The notes under the pieces were generated by a model. It had not been told where the DNA came from. It saw nothing but the letters and a program-made list of their open reading frames with translations, and did not search any database. The position numbers and the translations under genes were made by a program. Below are positions 42,087-51,357 of a DNA stretch of 64,000 nt, piece after piece. Source of the stretch: AP-15 sp963788085 (GTDB lineage: Bacteria > Pseudomonadota > Alphaproteobacteria > ATCC43930 > CGMCC-115725); assembly GCA_963788085.1 (NCBI GenBank), contig CAWBFS010000009.1, positions 62,001-126,000 of the forward strand, in the 5' to 3' direction. The first letter of the stretch is position 1. Every line of letters starts with the position of its first letter.

Positions 42087-42863
42087 TCAGCCTCCGCCTC
42101 GCGCCCTGAGTGCCGCAAGCCGGTCGCTCAGACTCTGCGGCGCCGGAGATTTGCCGGATGCGGCGGCAAGGGCAGCCGCGATGTTCGGATCGTCCTGTTC
42201 CGGCTGCGTCGGGCGCAGCAGCCTCGCCTTTGCCGTTGCCGCGTCGGCTGAGGCGAGATCCCTATTGGCGGCTTCCTGCATCGCCTTTAGCGCGACCGTC
42301 ATGCTGCTCGTCGCGCTCGTCAGCCCCGCCGCACGGCGCGCCGCCTCGGCTTGTTGCTCGGCTACTTGGCGCTGTTGCCCCGCGCGCGCCATGTCCCGGC
42401 GTGCACGTTCCAACTCGGACCGACCTTGTCTCAGCTTGCCGCCCGCCTCGGCATAGGTCTTCTCGAGCATTTCGAGGAAATCCTTGGCGTCGGCGGCGTC
42501 CTTCTTTTCCCGCTCGATCTCCGGCGTCATCTGCTCCAGCATCGCGACCAGAGTTGCCAGACTCCGCTCAAGCCCCGCCTTGCGTGTGGGATCGATCTCT
42601 GCCGCAATCTGCTTTTCCAGCTGCTCCGCCGCGACCATGCGCTGGTGCGACAGGGCTTGGATCGCTTCGGCCTCCTTTTGCTCCTTGTCATAGCTCTGTC
42701 GCGCGGTTGCCACCTGCCGGCCGAGGTCGTCGAGATGCTGCTCCATCGTGCGCAACTCCGCCTCGCTGGCTGATTGTGGATCCCATCGCACGAGCGCCTC
42801 GACGCCGGCCTGCATGGCCTTGTCGGTCTTCACACCGACCAGATTGCTGAAGAAAGTGAGCAT
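42087..42863 (-). CDS. PspA/IM30-like coiled-coil protein (YjfJ-like)
   Basis: A 258-residue, almost wholly helical protein with Glu/Lys/Ala-rich heptads from about 35 to 215 and a conserved-looking N-terminus (Met-Leu-Thr-Phe-Phe-Ser-Asn-Leu-Val-Gly-Val-Lys). It is the last gene of a three-gene minus-strand set with DUF350 and DUF2491 proteins, the same combination as E. coli yjfJ-yjfK-yjfL. It probably binds the inner membrane under stress. Confidence 0.72.
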   Translation of the reverse strand: MLTFFSNLVGVKTDKAMQAGVEALVRWDPQSASEAELRTMEQHLDDLGRQVATARQSYDKEQKEAEAIQALSHQRMVAAEQLEKQIAAEIDPTRKAGLERSLATLVAMLEQMTPEIEREKKDAADAKDFLEMLEKTYAEAGGKLRQGRSELERARRDMARAGQQRQVAEQQAEAARRAAGLTSATSSMTVALKAMQEAANRDLASADAATAKARLLRPTQPEQDDPNIAAALAAASGKSPAPQSLSDRLAALRARGGG

Positions 42864-42887
42864 GAGCCTCCTCCTCGTTAATTGCGT

Positions 42888-43328
42888 TCAAGTCGGCACC
42901 ATTGCCGCTGCATTCAGCAGACCGATGGAAAGTTGAGCGGCGACCAGCGGAATCGCCGCGGCAACCTGTCCAGCTTCGATCATCGCGCGCATCCCGCGAA
43001 GCAAATGCAATAATATCGTGACCGTCAATAGTTGAAGCAGGACGGCCACCACCCCCCACACCAAGATGTCGAGCAGCGCCCCGGTGGTAGCCAGCAGTGC
43101 GGCAAGCGGGATCGCCAATGCGACGAGAGCGCCCCCGAGCACCGTCGCCGCGGCGGGATTGCCGTTGCGCAACAGGTCGCGCTCGTGAAACGGGGTGACA
43201 GCCATATAGATAAAGATACCCGCCACCAACAGCGCCAGCACCAACAGAAACTGCAGCAGCAGCATCGGCAGGCCGGTGCCGAGCGCGTCGAGAATGGCGG
43301 AGCCGGTGCCGTCGGATGCGGGGCTCAT
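42888..43328 (-). CDS. DUF350 membrane protein (YjfL-like)
   Basis: A 146-residue protein with four hydrophobic helices (about 20-42, 61-82, 84-106, 122-142). The segment Phe-His-Glu-Arg-Asp-Leu-Leu-Arg-Asn-Gly-Asn-Pro-Ala-Ala-Ala, between helices 1 and 2, is typical of DUF350. It lies between the DUF2491 and PspA-like genes, with short spacers, in one operon. Confidence 0.8.
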   Translation of the reverse strand: MSPASDGTGSAILDALGTGLPMLLLQFLLVLALLVAGIFIYMAVTPFHERDLLRNGNPAAATVLGGALVALAIPLAALLATTGALLDILVWGVVAVLLQLLTVTILLHLLRGMRAMIEAGQVAAAIPLVAAQLSIGLLNAAAMVPT

Positions 43329-43340
43329 GCGTGACTCGGT

Positions 43341-44795
43341 TCAGGCGGCCAGCGGGACGCTCGGCAGCGTCAGCGCGGCTGGGTTGATGTCAATGCCGGC
43401 ATCGATCTCGACCCACGCCTGGCCCGCCGCCTCGATGGCGCTGACGAGAATGTATTCGGTCTCGGGCGCGGGCGGTGCGCCGCCTGTGGGGCCGCCGTAA
43501 AGCATAATCTGCAATTGGCGCTGTTCGGTGTGGTCCACGTATTGCAGCGTCTCCTCCATTTTTCGCGGCGGAACTCGGCTGTTCCCCGGCGCCCAGACGC
43601 GCCCGTACATCTTGCCATCCTTGGTTTGAAACGACGGCCACCCGATCATGCCTTCGGCGGGATCAAGCCACAGCCCCCACTCCTGGCTATCCGCCGGGGT
43701 GACCTCGTCCAGTCGTGAAAAGTACCGGCATTCGTCCGGTTGGCCGTCGGCGCCGAGATGGAGCTGAAAGAATGCCTTGCCGCCCGGCAGGTAAAGCCGA
43801 TGCAGCAGCACGCCGCCTTCGCGCAGCAGGCCCACGACTTCGACGCTGATCATGCCGCTGCCCTCCGGCGGCTGCACCTTGGTCAATCCGGCAGCCAGCA
43901 GAAAGGGGGACGGATCGACGGGCATGGTCATGCCGACACGGAACCGTGTCGCTGCGCTGCCGGTAAGGCCGGGGGCGGCCGCGGCAATAGCCGGATGAGC
44001 CAAGCGGCGCCGCCACAACCACAGCAGCAGCAAGATGACGATACCAATGAAGAGGACGGGCCAGATAAAGCCCGACCCGCCCCTCGGCGCGGGCGATGGT
44101 TGCGCGGGAGGTGCCGCGGCCGGGTTGCGCGGCTGACCTTCGATTTGAGCGAGCTGGGCATCAAGCTGGTCGAGCTTGGCGGCGACGGCCGGATTGTGAC
44201 CCGCCTCGCGATCGGCCTCCTGACGCCATTGCATATAGCCGGGATCGTATTGGTAATTGTGGAAATACTCGACGGAGCTCGGCGACGACAAGGAATTCAA
44301 CGCGGCCCACAAGGCTACAGCAGTCAACGCTCCCGAGCCCGGCAATACTGGCCTTCTCGCCACTCTTCGTGTCGGCTCCTCTCCTCCCCAAACCGGTGGC
44401 CTGCGCGGCGCTTCAGTTTGCCAGTCGAAGCCACCGGTGTAAGGGGGCGGCCGGCGGGCATATGTCTCTTGGGGCTGCTGCGCCGCTCGATAGTCGCGCA
44501 GCGCCTGCGACGATAAACTGCGGGAAACAGCCCGATCGCCGGACGAGCCGGTACTATAGCCGGTGCCCGAATAGGGTCGCCGACTATATCCGCCGCTGCT
44601 GCTGACCGGTGTCCTACGGCTCGGCGCCGAGTAGTTGGAGGCCGATCCGCTGCCGGGACGGCTGTATCCGCCGCTGCTGTACTGACCCGAGGCGCGGTCG
44701 GGCACATTCAAAACAAGTAGGCAGCATACGCAGCAGAACAGGACCTTCCGCCACAGCGTGCTCCGCGGGAAACTCGCCGAGGGTCGAGAGATCAT
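43341..44795 (-). CDS. DUF2491 family protein (YjfK-like) with signal peptide and Ser/Gly/Tyr-rich region
   Basis: ATG 44795 gives 484 residues. Residues about 1-38 include a signal or membrane segment (Val-Leu-Phe-Cys-Cys-Val-Cys-Cys-Leu-Leu-Val-Leu). A disordered stretch rich in Ser, Gly, Tyr and Arg (about 39-110) follows, then a second membrane helix near 245-265 and the C-terminal DUF2491 domain (Val-Trp-Ala-Pro-Gly-Asn-Ser-Arg-Val-Pro-Pro). E. coli YjfK lacks the long N-terminal part, so this is an extended form. It is the first gene of the yjfKLJ-like operon. Confidence 0.78.
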   Translation of the reverse strand: MISRPSASFPRSTLWRKVLFCCVCCLLVLNVPDRASGQYSSGGYSRPGSGSASNYSAPSRRTPVSSSGGYSRRPYSGTGYSTGSSGDRAVSRSLSSQALRDYRAAQQPQETYARRPPPYTGGFDWQTEAPRRPPVWGGEEPTRRVARRPVLPGSGALTAVALWAALNSLSSPSSVEYFHNYQYDPGYMQWRQEADREAGHNPAVAAKLDQLDAQLAQIEGQPRNPAAAPPAQPSPAPRGGSGFIWPVLFIGIVILLLLWLWRRRLAHPAIAAAAPGLTGSAATRFRVGMTMPVDPSPFLLAAGLTKVQPPEGSGMISVEVVGLLREGGVLLHRLYLPGGKAFFQLHLGADGQPDECRYFSRLDEVTPADSQEWGLWLDPAEGMIGWPSFQTKDGKMYGRVWAPGNSRVPPRKMEETLQYVDHTEQRQLQIMLYGGPTGGAPPAPETEYILVSAIEAAGQAWVEIDAGIDINPAALTLPSVPLAA

Positions 44796-44942
44796 ACTGC
44801 GGCCGCTCTCGACATCGCACTCGCCCCGGCAAATAGATCCGCACTTATCGCATGGTAGGTTGCCGACGCGCCACGGCTTGTAGTCTTTTGAGCGATGCCA
44901 TGAGCCAGTCAACCGCACAACGGACCAACGCGACACGGTTGG

Positions 44943-45305
44943 CTATTTCGTTGGTCCCTGGCGGGCAATGATCTTGTCCTTGATCTGGCTGTAAACGTTC
45001 GGCGGTATGATTTTGCGTTGCGTGAGATCATCCTTCCCATTGTACGGCCGGTTGGCAATGATCGCCTTCACACGAGCGGGCCCCACACCTGGCAGCTTGT
45101 CGAGTTCCTCGGCGGATGCGGAGTTTATATCAACCAATCCGCCCGATGGTTGAGACCCGGTGGTGGCGGGCGACTTGGTTGCCGTGTCCGACTTTGTGGC
45201 CGCCGGAGAGCCTGGCGACTTTGACGGGGATGTCGTCTGCGCGGCAACAGGCATCGTGAGAACCATGCTCAGCCCCATCGCGATCAGATAACGCCTTATG
45301 TTCAT
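44943..45305 (-). CDS. Secreted ComEA-like helix-hairpin-helix protein
   Basis: ATG 45305 has a GGAGGTT site. The 120-residue product has a signal peptide (cleavage after Val-Ala-Ala-Gln), a Ser/Thr/Lys-rich linker, and a helix-hairpin-helix domain: Val-Asp-Ile-Asn-Ser-Ala-Ser-Ala-Glu-Glu-Leu-Asp-Lys-Leu-Pro-Gly-Val-Gly. Such proteins bind DNA non-specifically in the periplasm; ComEA acts in DNA uptake. No other competence gene is nearby. Confidence 0.85.
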   Translation of the reverse strand: MNIRRYLIAMGLSMVLTMPVAAQTTSPSKSPGSPAATKSDTATKSPATTGSQPSGGLVDINSASAEELDKLPGVGPARVKAIIANRPYNGKDDLTQRKIIPPNVYSQIKDKIIARQGPTK

Positions 45306-45343
45306 TGTAACCTCCGATTGTGACCAACGCCTCAGTAGGTGGC

Positions 45344-46877
45344 TCAGCGTGCAGGTGGCCGCCATTCGACATTATCGTCTAGCGGGATAACCGGGCGAGG
45401 TAGATGCTGCCACTCGAAGCGGTTGAGCATCGGCGAGGTCAGGCCGGGAAGATCCACTTCGACAATCTGCTCCGGGCCGAAAAACTCGTCGAAGCCGCCG
45501 CGGAAATGGCCGCGCGACTTGACGACGACCGAGCGCGCCCGGCCGATATCGAGTCCCATCATCTCAAAAAAGATCGGATCCGCACATTGCACGCGATGCG
45601 AGATCACCGCGACGGCGACCCCGCCGACCTCGAGCGCGGCGCAGGGTCCGAGCTCCAGCCGCAGTCCGGCATAGATGCCGCGCCGGCCGACGCAATTCCC
45701 GTCGGTAAGCGCGATCACCTTCGCCGGCGCGACGTAAGGCTCTGAAAACTTTGTGGTCTCCGATCCGGTTGAACCGCGCTTCGAACGAGGCGCCGACACC
45801 CTGGCGGTGCGCCTCGGCGGCGAGATCCGGGTCATAAAAGACGCCGAGCAACGCGCCGGCCACTCCCGCCTCGTGAAACGCACGCAGCAGGAATGTCGTG
45901 TTGCCGCGCCCGCCGCCGCCCGGGTTGTCGGCGACATCGGCAAAGGCGAGGGCCGGCAAGGAAAGATCTCGGCCGACAGCGACGGCTTTCTCGACGGCCT
46001 CGTCGAGCGAGGTCAGCCGCGGATAGAACCGTTGCCGATTGGCCCAGCCGAGTTCGGCGATCTCGCCCGCCAGCCTCTCGGCTGCCTGCCTGTCGTGGCG
46101 CGCCGTCACCACCACGGTCAGGCCGTTTTTGGCGGTGTCGGCAAACGCAAACCCTCCCATCACCGAGACGTTCATGATCTCCGGGGTCATGCGGCGCTGG
46201 CCGAAATCGATCATATCGGCATAGGGACCCGCGGCGGTCAGCATCGTCACCGTCGGCGGCACGATCGGCAGGCGAATAAAGGCGCGCTGCGGCCTGAGGC
46301 CGCCCAGCATCTCGCGGATGGCTGCGGCCGCCTCGGCGCCGCGCTCGCGCATGTCGAGATGCGGGTTGGTGCGATAGCCGATAAAGACGTCGATCGACCG
46401 CACCATGCGCTCCGAGACATTGGCGTGCAGGTCCAAGGTCGCCGCGATCGGCACATCGGGGCCGACGATCTGCCGGACCATCTCGAACAGAACCCCGTCG
46501 GGATCGTCCTCCTCGGTCGTCAGCCCGGCGCCGTGCGCGCAGATATAGACGGCGTCGACCGGCAGCGCGTCCTTCAGCCGGCGGCTGATCGTGTCGAGCA
46601 GCTCGACAAAGAAGGCATGTTCGACCGGCCCGTTGGGCTCGGTCATCGCCAGCGCAATCCCGACCGGCGTCCATGGGCCCGACGCGTCCATCGCCGCGAC
46701 GAAGCCCGGCGTCTCGGGCAGCATCGTCGGGGTCGGCGACCGTGCTTCTGAGACGATCGCATCGCCTTCGAGATAGGTGCGGGCGAGGAAGTGCGCCTTC
46801 GTAGCCGGGGGAGCGAATTTATTGCACTCGATCGAGAAGCCGAGCAGAGCGACGCGGGGTGGCGAGCGATCGGGCAT
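45344..46877 (-). CDS. M81-family (MlrC-type) metallopeptidase, frameshifted
   Basis: The N-terminal 385 residues show the MlrC pattern: Leu-Gly-Phe-Ser-Ile-Glu-Cys-Asn-Lys-Phe, Ala-Ala-Thr-Leu-Asp-Leu-His-Ala-Asn (metal ligands), Gly-Tyr-Arg-Thr-Asn-Pro-His-Leu-Asp and Asp-Asn-Pro-Gly-Gly-Gly. One extra base near 45745 shifts the frame; the end continues as Pro-Ala-Lys-Val-Ile-Ala-Leu-Thr-Asp-Gly-Asn and stops at 45344. Rejoined length is about 510, as in the family. MlrC cleaves microcystin in Sphingomonas; most relatives have unknown peptide or amide substrates. Confidence 0.87.
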
Positions 46878-46963
46878 GCGAGTTATCCACAGGCCGTTTC
46901 CGTTGCCCGCAATCCTAGGCTACTCTGGGAGCTGTGGGCTAGATACCGTTCGAGGGTACAACG

Positions 46964-47365
46964 ATGCGCAAAACCTATGAAGGTGGGTGCCATTGCGGCC
47001 GAGTGCGCTTTCGCATCGACGCTGATCTTGAAAAGTCGGTAATCGGCGAATGCAATTGCTCGATTTGCACCAAGAAAGGCATTCTGCACATCGGCGTTAC
47101 GCCGGAGCAGCTTGAGATCCTCCGCGGGGTGGATGCCCTGACCACCTATCAATTCAACACCGGGGTGGCAAAGCATACCTTCTGCCGCCATTGCGGCATC
47201 CATCCGTTCTACGTGCCACGCTCCGATCCGGAAAATTACAGCGTCAACGCGCGTTGTCTCGACGATTACGATCCGGTCGAGATGCGTCCCCGCCGGTTTT
47301 TTGACGGGCGCAACTGGGAGGAAGCTTTCGCCCACCATCAAGTCGACCAGGCGAGGAATGCCTAG
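46964..47365 (+). CDS. GFA/CENP-V family zinc protein
   Basis: A 133-residue protein with the full cysteine set for two zinc sites: Cys9, Cys11, Cys30, Cys32, Cys35, Cys74 and Cys77. The start Tyr-Glu-Gly-Gly-Cys-His-Cys-Gly and Cys-Asn-Cys-Ser-Ile-Cys are diagnostic. The family was named for glutathione-dependent formaldehyde activation, but most members have unknown roles. It lies 30 bases ahead of the amidohydrolase gene and may be cotranscribed. Confidence 0.93.
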   Translation: MRKTYEGGCHCGRVRFRIDADLEKSVIGECNCSICTKKGILHIGVTPEQLEILRGVDALTTYQFNTGVAKHTFCRHCGIHPFYVPRSDPENYSVNARCLDDYDPVEMRPRRFFDGRNWEEAFAHHQVDQARNA

Positions 47366-47394
47366 GCTTAAAGCAGCAACCCAGGTTCTGCGCG

Positions 47395-48639
47395 ATGATT
47401 GCAATTGAGGCCAGCAATATGCCGACAATCGATGGACAGCGCGTTATTTCAGATTTAAAGCAGCTGGCTGAATTCGGCCGGTACAAGACCGGCGTCCATC
47501 GGCCGACCTATTCGCCGGTCGATGTCGAGTTGCGGCATTGGCTGGCCGCCAAGCTCCGCGAGGCCGGGCTCGAGACGGTGATCGACGGGATCGGCAATGT
47601 GATCGGCCGCAACCCCGGGGCGCAGCGCCGGCTGTTGGTCGGCTCGCACAGCGAAACCCAGCCCTACGGCGGCTGGCTCGACGGCTCCCTGGGGGTGATT
47701 TATGGGTTGGAGCTCGCCCGCGCCTTCGGGGGGGATCCGGATTGCGGCATCGAGGTCGCCGCCTGGGCGGACGAGGAAGGCCATTATGGCAATTATTTCG
47801 GCAGCCGTTCGTTTACCGACGCGCTCGCCGAAGATGAGATCGACCAGACTCGAGGCCGCGATGACGGAACTCCGTTGCGTGTGGCATTAGAACGTGCAGG
47901 CTTTGCCGGACGGCCGCGCGAGCGGGTCGATCCGTCACGCTATGTCGGCTATCTCGAAGCGCATATCGAGCAGGGCGACACGCTCGACACGACCGGATTG
48001 CGCATCGGAGTTGTCGAGACGATCGTCGGCATCTGGAATTACCGGGTCGCGCTGATCGGCGAGCAGAACCATGCCGGTACGACGCGCATGGTGCGGCGCC
48101 GGGATGCCGGGGTCGCGATGGTGCGGCTCGCGACGCGCATTCATGACCGGTTCCCCGGCATTGCCGGGCCGCGCACGGTGTGGACGATCGGGCGCATGCT
48201 GCTCGAGCCGAATGCGCCCTCGGTCGTCCCCGGCCGCGCCGAGATGATGGTCCAATTCCGCGACGCCGACATCGACCGGCTGGCCGCGATTGAGAAGACG
48301 CTCCACGAGCTCGTCAGCGAAGCGGACCGGGCAGGGCCCTGCGCCTGCGAAATCGAGACGATCGCGCGCACCGAGCCCCGTCCGATGGATCTCGGTTTTC
48401 AGGAACAGATCGAGGCGGCGGCAGAACGGTATGCCCCGGGCATGCACATGCGAATGCCGAGCGCCGCCGGGCACGACGCCGCAGTGCTGTCGTACCGCAT
48501 GCCGTCGGGCATGATGTTCATCCCGAGCTTGCGCGGCATCAGCCACCACTGGTCCGAGGACACCAAAGAGGAGGACATCGTGCTCGGCGCGCAGGTGTTC
48601 GCCGACGCCGCCGAGCGGATCCTGCACGCTGCGAGGTGA
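47395..48639 (+). CDS. M20-family Zn-dependent amidohydrolase (allantoate / N-carbamoyl-amino-acid hydrolase type)
   Basis: A 414-residue enzyme. Metal-binding segments are Gly-Ser-His-Ser-Glu-Thr (His near 84), Leu-Asp-Gly-Ser-Leu-Gly (Asp), Trp-Ala-Asp-Glu-Glu-Gly-His (Glu), and Glu-Ala-His-Ile-Glu-Gln-Gly. The late Gly-His-Asp-Ala segment completes the set. In most relatives the first motif is Gly-Ser-His-Leu-Asp-Thr; Ser-Glu here is a small departure. It hydrolyses ureido or carbamoyl groups, consistent with purine or pyrimidine nitrogen scavenging. The start could be the Met before Pro-Thr-Ile-Asp. Confidence 0.9.
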   Translation: MIAIEASNMPTIDGQRVISDLKQLAEFGRYKTGVHRPTYSPVDVELRHWLAAKLREAGLETVIDGIGNVIGRNPGAQRRLLVGSHSETQPYGGWLDGSLGVIYGLELARAFGGDPDCGIEVAAWADEEGHYGNYFGSRSFTDALAEDEIDQTRGRDDGTPLRVALERAGFAGRPRERVDPSRYVGYLEAHIEQGDTLDTTGLRIGVVETIVGIWNYRVALIGEQNHAGTTRMVRRRDAGVAMVRLATRIHDRFPGIAGPRTVWTIGRMLLEPNAPSVVPGRAEMMVQFRDADIDRLAAIEKTLHELVSEADRAGPCACEIETIARTEPRPMDLGFQEQIEAAAERYAPGMHMRMPSAAGHDAAVLSYRMPSGMMFIPSLRGISHHWSEDTKEEDIVLGAQVFADAAERILHAAR

Positions 48640-48647
48640 GCCTGCAC

Positions 48648-48965
48648 TCAGACGATCGAAGGATATCGGTCCAGCCAATCTGGATTGCCCCCCTCGATCA
48701 GGCGGATCTTCCAATCGCGCCGCCACTTCTTGATGTCCTTCTCTCGCTCGATTGCGGATACGGGGTCGTCGTAGCACTCGAACCAGACGAGCCGGTCGAC
48801 GCCGTAGCGGGAGGTGAAACCCGGCGCGGCTTTATGCTTATGCTCGTAAACCCGGCGAACCAGGTCGTTCGTTACGCCCAGGTAAAGCGTCCCGTGCCGG
48901 CGGCTTGCGAGTATGTAGACGTAATAAGGCAAGGGGGTCGGTTGATTGCTGGAAGCAGCCAGCAC
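48648..48965 (-). CDS. GIY-YIG nuclease family protein
   Basis: A 105-residue protein with Tyr-Tyr-Val-Tyr-Ile-Leu-Ala and Leu-Tyr-Leu-Gly-Val-Thr, the GIY-YIG strands, then Asn-Asp-Leu-Val-Arg-Arg-Val-Tyr-Glu-His (catalytic Arg) and a late Glu in Ile-Glu-Arg-Glu-Lys. It is the standalone UPF0213/YhbQ-like type common in alphaproteobacteria, often near REP palindromes as here. The start could be a few codons downstream. Confidence 0.9.
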   Translation of the reverse strand: MLAASSNQPTPLPYYVYILASRRHGTLYLGVTNDLVRRVYEHKHKAAPGFTSRYGVDRLVWFECYDDPVSAIEREKDIKKWRRDWKIRLIEGGNPDWLDRYPSIV

Positions 48966-48982
48966 TATAGCCGAGCGGCGTC

Positions 48983-49125
48983 ATTCCGGGATGGCCCGAA
49001 GGGCCAGACCCGGAATCCATGGACACGGACGACCGCGGCCAAACGCGCATAACGCCCCGCGCACAGCTGCTATAGGTCAGTGTGCATGGGTTCCGGGCTC
49101 GCGGGCTAGCGCCCGCGCTCCGGAA
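48983..49125. repeat. Two REP-like palindromes
   Basis: ATTCCGGG and CCCGGAAT (48983-49016) enclose an inner TGGCCC/GGGCCA hairpin. TTCCGG and CCGGAA (49091-49125) enclose a GCGGGC/GCCCGC hairpin. They lie between the GIY-YIG gene and the SsuA-like gene and are of the extragenic type. Confidence 0.75.
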
Positions 49126-49155
49126 CGACGAAGATGACCCCGACCAGGAGCGCGC

Positions 49156-50091
49156 ATGCCGGTTATTCTGCAGGAAAACCTCCGGGGCATCTTGTACACC
49201 CCGTTCTACGCAGCGCTGGCATTGGGCGCGTATCGTCGGGAAGGCGTGGAGGTCGAGTTTGTCAGCGCACCCGAACCGGCACGGGCGGTCGAGGGTCTGT
49301 TCAACGCCACGGTCGATGTTGCCTGGGGCGGGCCGATGCGGGTGATGCAGACCTATGACCGCCGGGCGGATTGTGACCTCGTCTGCTTTGGCGAAGCGGT
49401 GACGCGGGACCCGTTCTTTCTGATCGGCCGCGAGCCGCGCCCCGATTTCACCCTCGCCGACCTCTATGGCAAGCGTGTCGCGACGGTCAGCGAGGTGCCG
49501 ACCCCGTGGCTCTGCCTACAGGAGGATTTGCGCCGAGCCGGCCTCGACCCGGAAGCATTGCCGCGGGTTGCAGACCAAACCATGGCCGACAATGCGGCAG
49601 CGTTGCGCCACGGCGAGTTCGATGTCGTGCAGCTCTTTCAGCCTTTCGCCGAGGAGCTCATCGGCACCGGCGACGGCCACATTTGGTATGCCGCCGCGAC
49701 CCGCGGGCCGACCTCGTACACGAGCTTCTATGCGCGCCGCGGTACGCTCGCCGCGCGGCGCGAGGAGCTGAAAAACGTGGTTCGGGGCCTCTACCGCACG
49801 CAGAAATGGCTCCACGCCAACACGCCGGAGGCGCTCGCCGACGCGGTGCAATCCTTTTTCCCGACGGTCCCAGCCCCGCTGCTGCGCGCTGCGATCGCCC
49901 GCTATCGCGCGCTCGGCATCTGGGGCCGCAATCCGATCCTGCCGCATGCCGGCTATGAGCGCCTCCGGGCCGGGCTGATATCCGCCCGCTTCGTCAGACA
50001 GGCCGCCCCGTTCGAGCAAGCGGTCGACAACACACTCGCAGAGGAAATCGTTCGCGAGGACCCGCCAGCATTGGAAGCAGCGAGTTCATAG
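49156..50091 (+). CDS. SsuA/THI5-like substrate-binding protein without a signal peptide
   Basis: A 311-residue protein with the NMT1/SsuA fold: Tyr-Thr-Pro-Phe-Tyr-Ala-Ala-Leu-Ala-Leu-Gly-Ala-Tyr-Arg-Arg-Glu-Gly-Val, then Glu-Pro-Ala-Arg-Ala-Val-Glu-Gly-Leu and Ala-Trp-Gly-Gly-Pro-Met-Arg. No signal peptide is present at the chosen start. It may be a cytoplasmic THI5-like pyrimidine-synthesis type, or the signal may be lost. Neighbours are an LLM flavoenzyme and a TPP-dependent enzyme; no permease is adjacent. Confidence 0.82.
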   Translation: MPVILQENLRGILYTPFYAALALGAYRREGVEVEFVSAPEPARAVEGLFNATVDVAWGGPMRVMQTYDRRADCDLVCFGEAVTRDPFFLIGREPRPDFTLADLYGKRVATVSEVPTPWLCLQEDLRRAGLDPEALPRVADQTMADNAAALRHGEFDVVQLFQPFAEELIGTGDGHIWYAAATRGPTSYTSFYARRGTLAARREELKNVVRGLYRTQKWLHANTPEALADAVQSFFPTVPAPLLRAAIARYRALGIWGRNPILPHAGYERLRAGLISARFVRQAAPFEQAVDNTLAEEIVREDPPALEAASS

Positions 50092-50184
50092 GAAGGCGGC
50101 CCTACCCTCACCCACCAAGCCCTGCGGGCTTGGTCCCCCCTCTCCCGCGGGAGCGGAGCTTCGGGTTGAATGGGTCGCAGTCTC

Positions 50185-50205
50185 CTCTCCCGCACTGCGG
50201 GAGAG
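50185..50205. repeat. REP-like palindrome between convergent genes
   Basis: CTCTCCCGCA and TGCGGGAGAG pair around one base, within a longer Cys/Arg-coding-like repeat (about 50100-50240). It may also end transcription of the two convergent genes. Confidence 0.7.
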
Positions 50206-50251
50206 GGTGCCGAGCGCAGCGAGGCGGGTGAGGGTCTTCGCGGCGGAGTGG

Positions 50252-51265
50252 CTAGGCGCCTCTGCGGACGGCGGGCATGACCTCCTCGGCGAGGATCTGC
50301 ATCTGCTCGAGGGCGAGGCTGTGGGGCATTCCGGGCCAATGGAGCGAGGCGACGAGGTGGTTGACCCCGAAGCGGCGCTGCAAATCGATCAGCCGCTCGG
50401 CGACCTCGGCCGGAGAGCCGATCAGGAACCGGTCGTCGAGCAACTCGTCAAAACCGTGATCGAAATCGTCCCCCGCCGGCATGACCTTGTCCTGGCCCCA
50501 CTCGCGGTAGGTCTTGTATTTGACTTCGAGGTAGGGCTGCGCTAACCGGATCGCCTCCTCGCGGGTGCCGGCGACGAAGACTTCGCGGCGCATCGGCAAT
50601 TCGGCCGGGAACGGCTTGCCGTACTCGTCCAATGCCCGCTTGTAGAGATCCAGCTGGCGCGCCAGGGTCGTCAGCGTGCTGTGCGGGTTGATGTACCAGC
50701 AATCGCCGAGCCGCGCCGCGCGCCGGATCGCGGCATCGGCATTGGCGCCGATCCAAATGGGCGGCATTGGCTTCTGCAACGGCTTGACCGTCGAGTTGGC
50801 GTGATCGAGGACGAAATGCGAGCCCGCCATGTCGACGAAATCCTCGGTCCACAGCCGCTTCACCGCGAGGAGGCACTCCTCGAAGCGCTTCGCCGCTTCT
50901 TTCCGCGTCAGGCCGAACGCCTTGAATTCAACGTCGCGGTAGCCGATGCCGCAGCCGAACACCAATTTGCCGCCGCACATAATGTCCAATGTCGCTAGCT
51001 GCTCGGCAATCTCCAGCGGCTTATGCAATGGCAATAGCACGAGCCCGCAGACGAGGCGCAGCTGCGGCGCCAGCACCGCCGCCTGGGCCAGGAACGGGAT
51101 CTGCTGCAACGATTGCAGCGGGTGCGCGCTGTAATGAGAGCCTTTGACCAGCGCATTGAAGCCGAGCTGCTCGGCCCGCATGACGAGATCGATGTCGTCC
51201 GCGAGACGAGCCCGCATGTCTTCCCCCGCGGGGTGCTGACCACGAACGATCAGGCTCAATTCCAT
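50252..51265 (-). CDS. LLM-class flavin-dependent oxidoreductase
   Basis: ATG 51265 has a GGAGGTGG site and gives 337 residues. The luciferase-like barrel shows Gly-Cys-Gly-Ile-Gly-Tyr-Arg-Asp-Val-Glu-Phe and Pro-Pro-Ile-Trp-Ile-Gly-Ala-Asn, typical F420- or FMN-dependent LLM signatures. It is complete. It is divergent from the TPP enzyme gene; the 92 bp between the two starts hold both promoters. Substrate unknown. Confidence 0.9.
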   Translation of the reverse strand: MELSLIVRGQHPAGEDMRARLADDIDLVMRAEQLGFNALVKGSHYSAHPLQSLQQIPFLAQAAVLAPQLRLVCGLVLLPLHKPLEIAEQLATLDIMCGGKLVFGCGIGYRDVEFKAFGLTRKEAAKRFEECLLAVKRLWTEDFVDMAGSHFVLDHANSTVKPLQKPMPPIWIGANADAAIRRAARLGDCWYINPHSTLTTLARQLDLYKRALDEYGKPFPAELPMRREVFVAGTREEAIRLAQPYLEVKYKTYREWGQDKVMPAGDDFDHGFDELLDDRFLIGSPAEVAERLIDLQRRFGVNHLVASLHWPGMPHSLALEQMQILAEEVMPAVRRGA

Positions 51266-51357
51266 TCGCCACCTCCGTTTTCCGGCGCCCGGGACATTGT
51301 CTTCCGACCTCTGACGATGCAAGCTCGGTGGAGCCGCACGCAAGGGAGGAGAACGCG

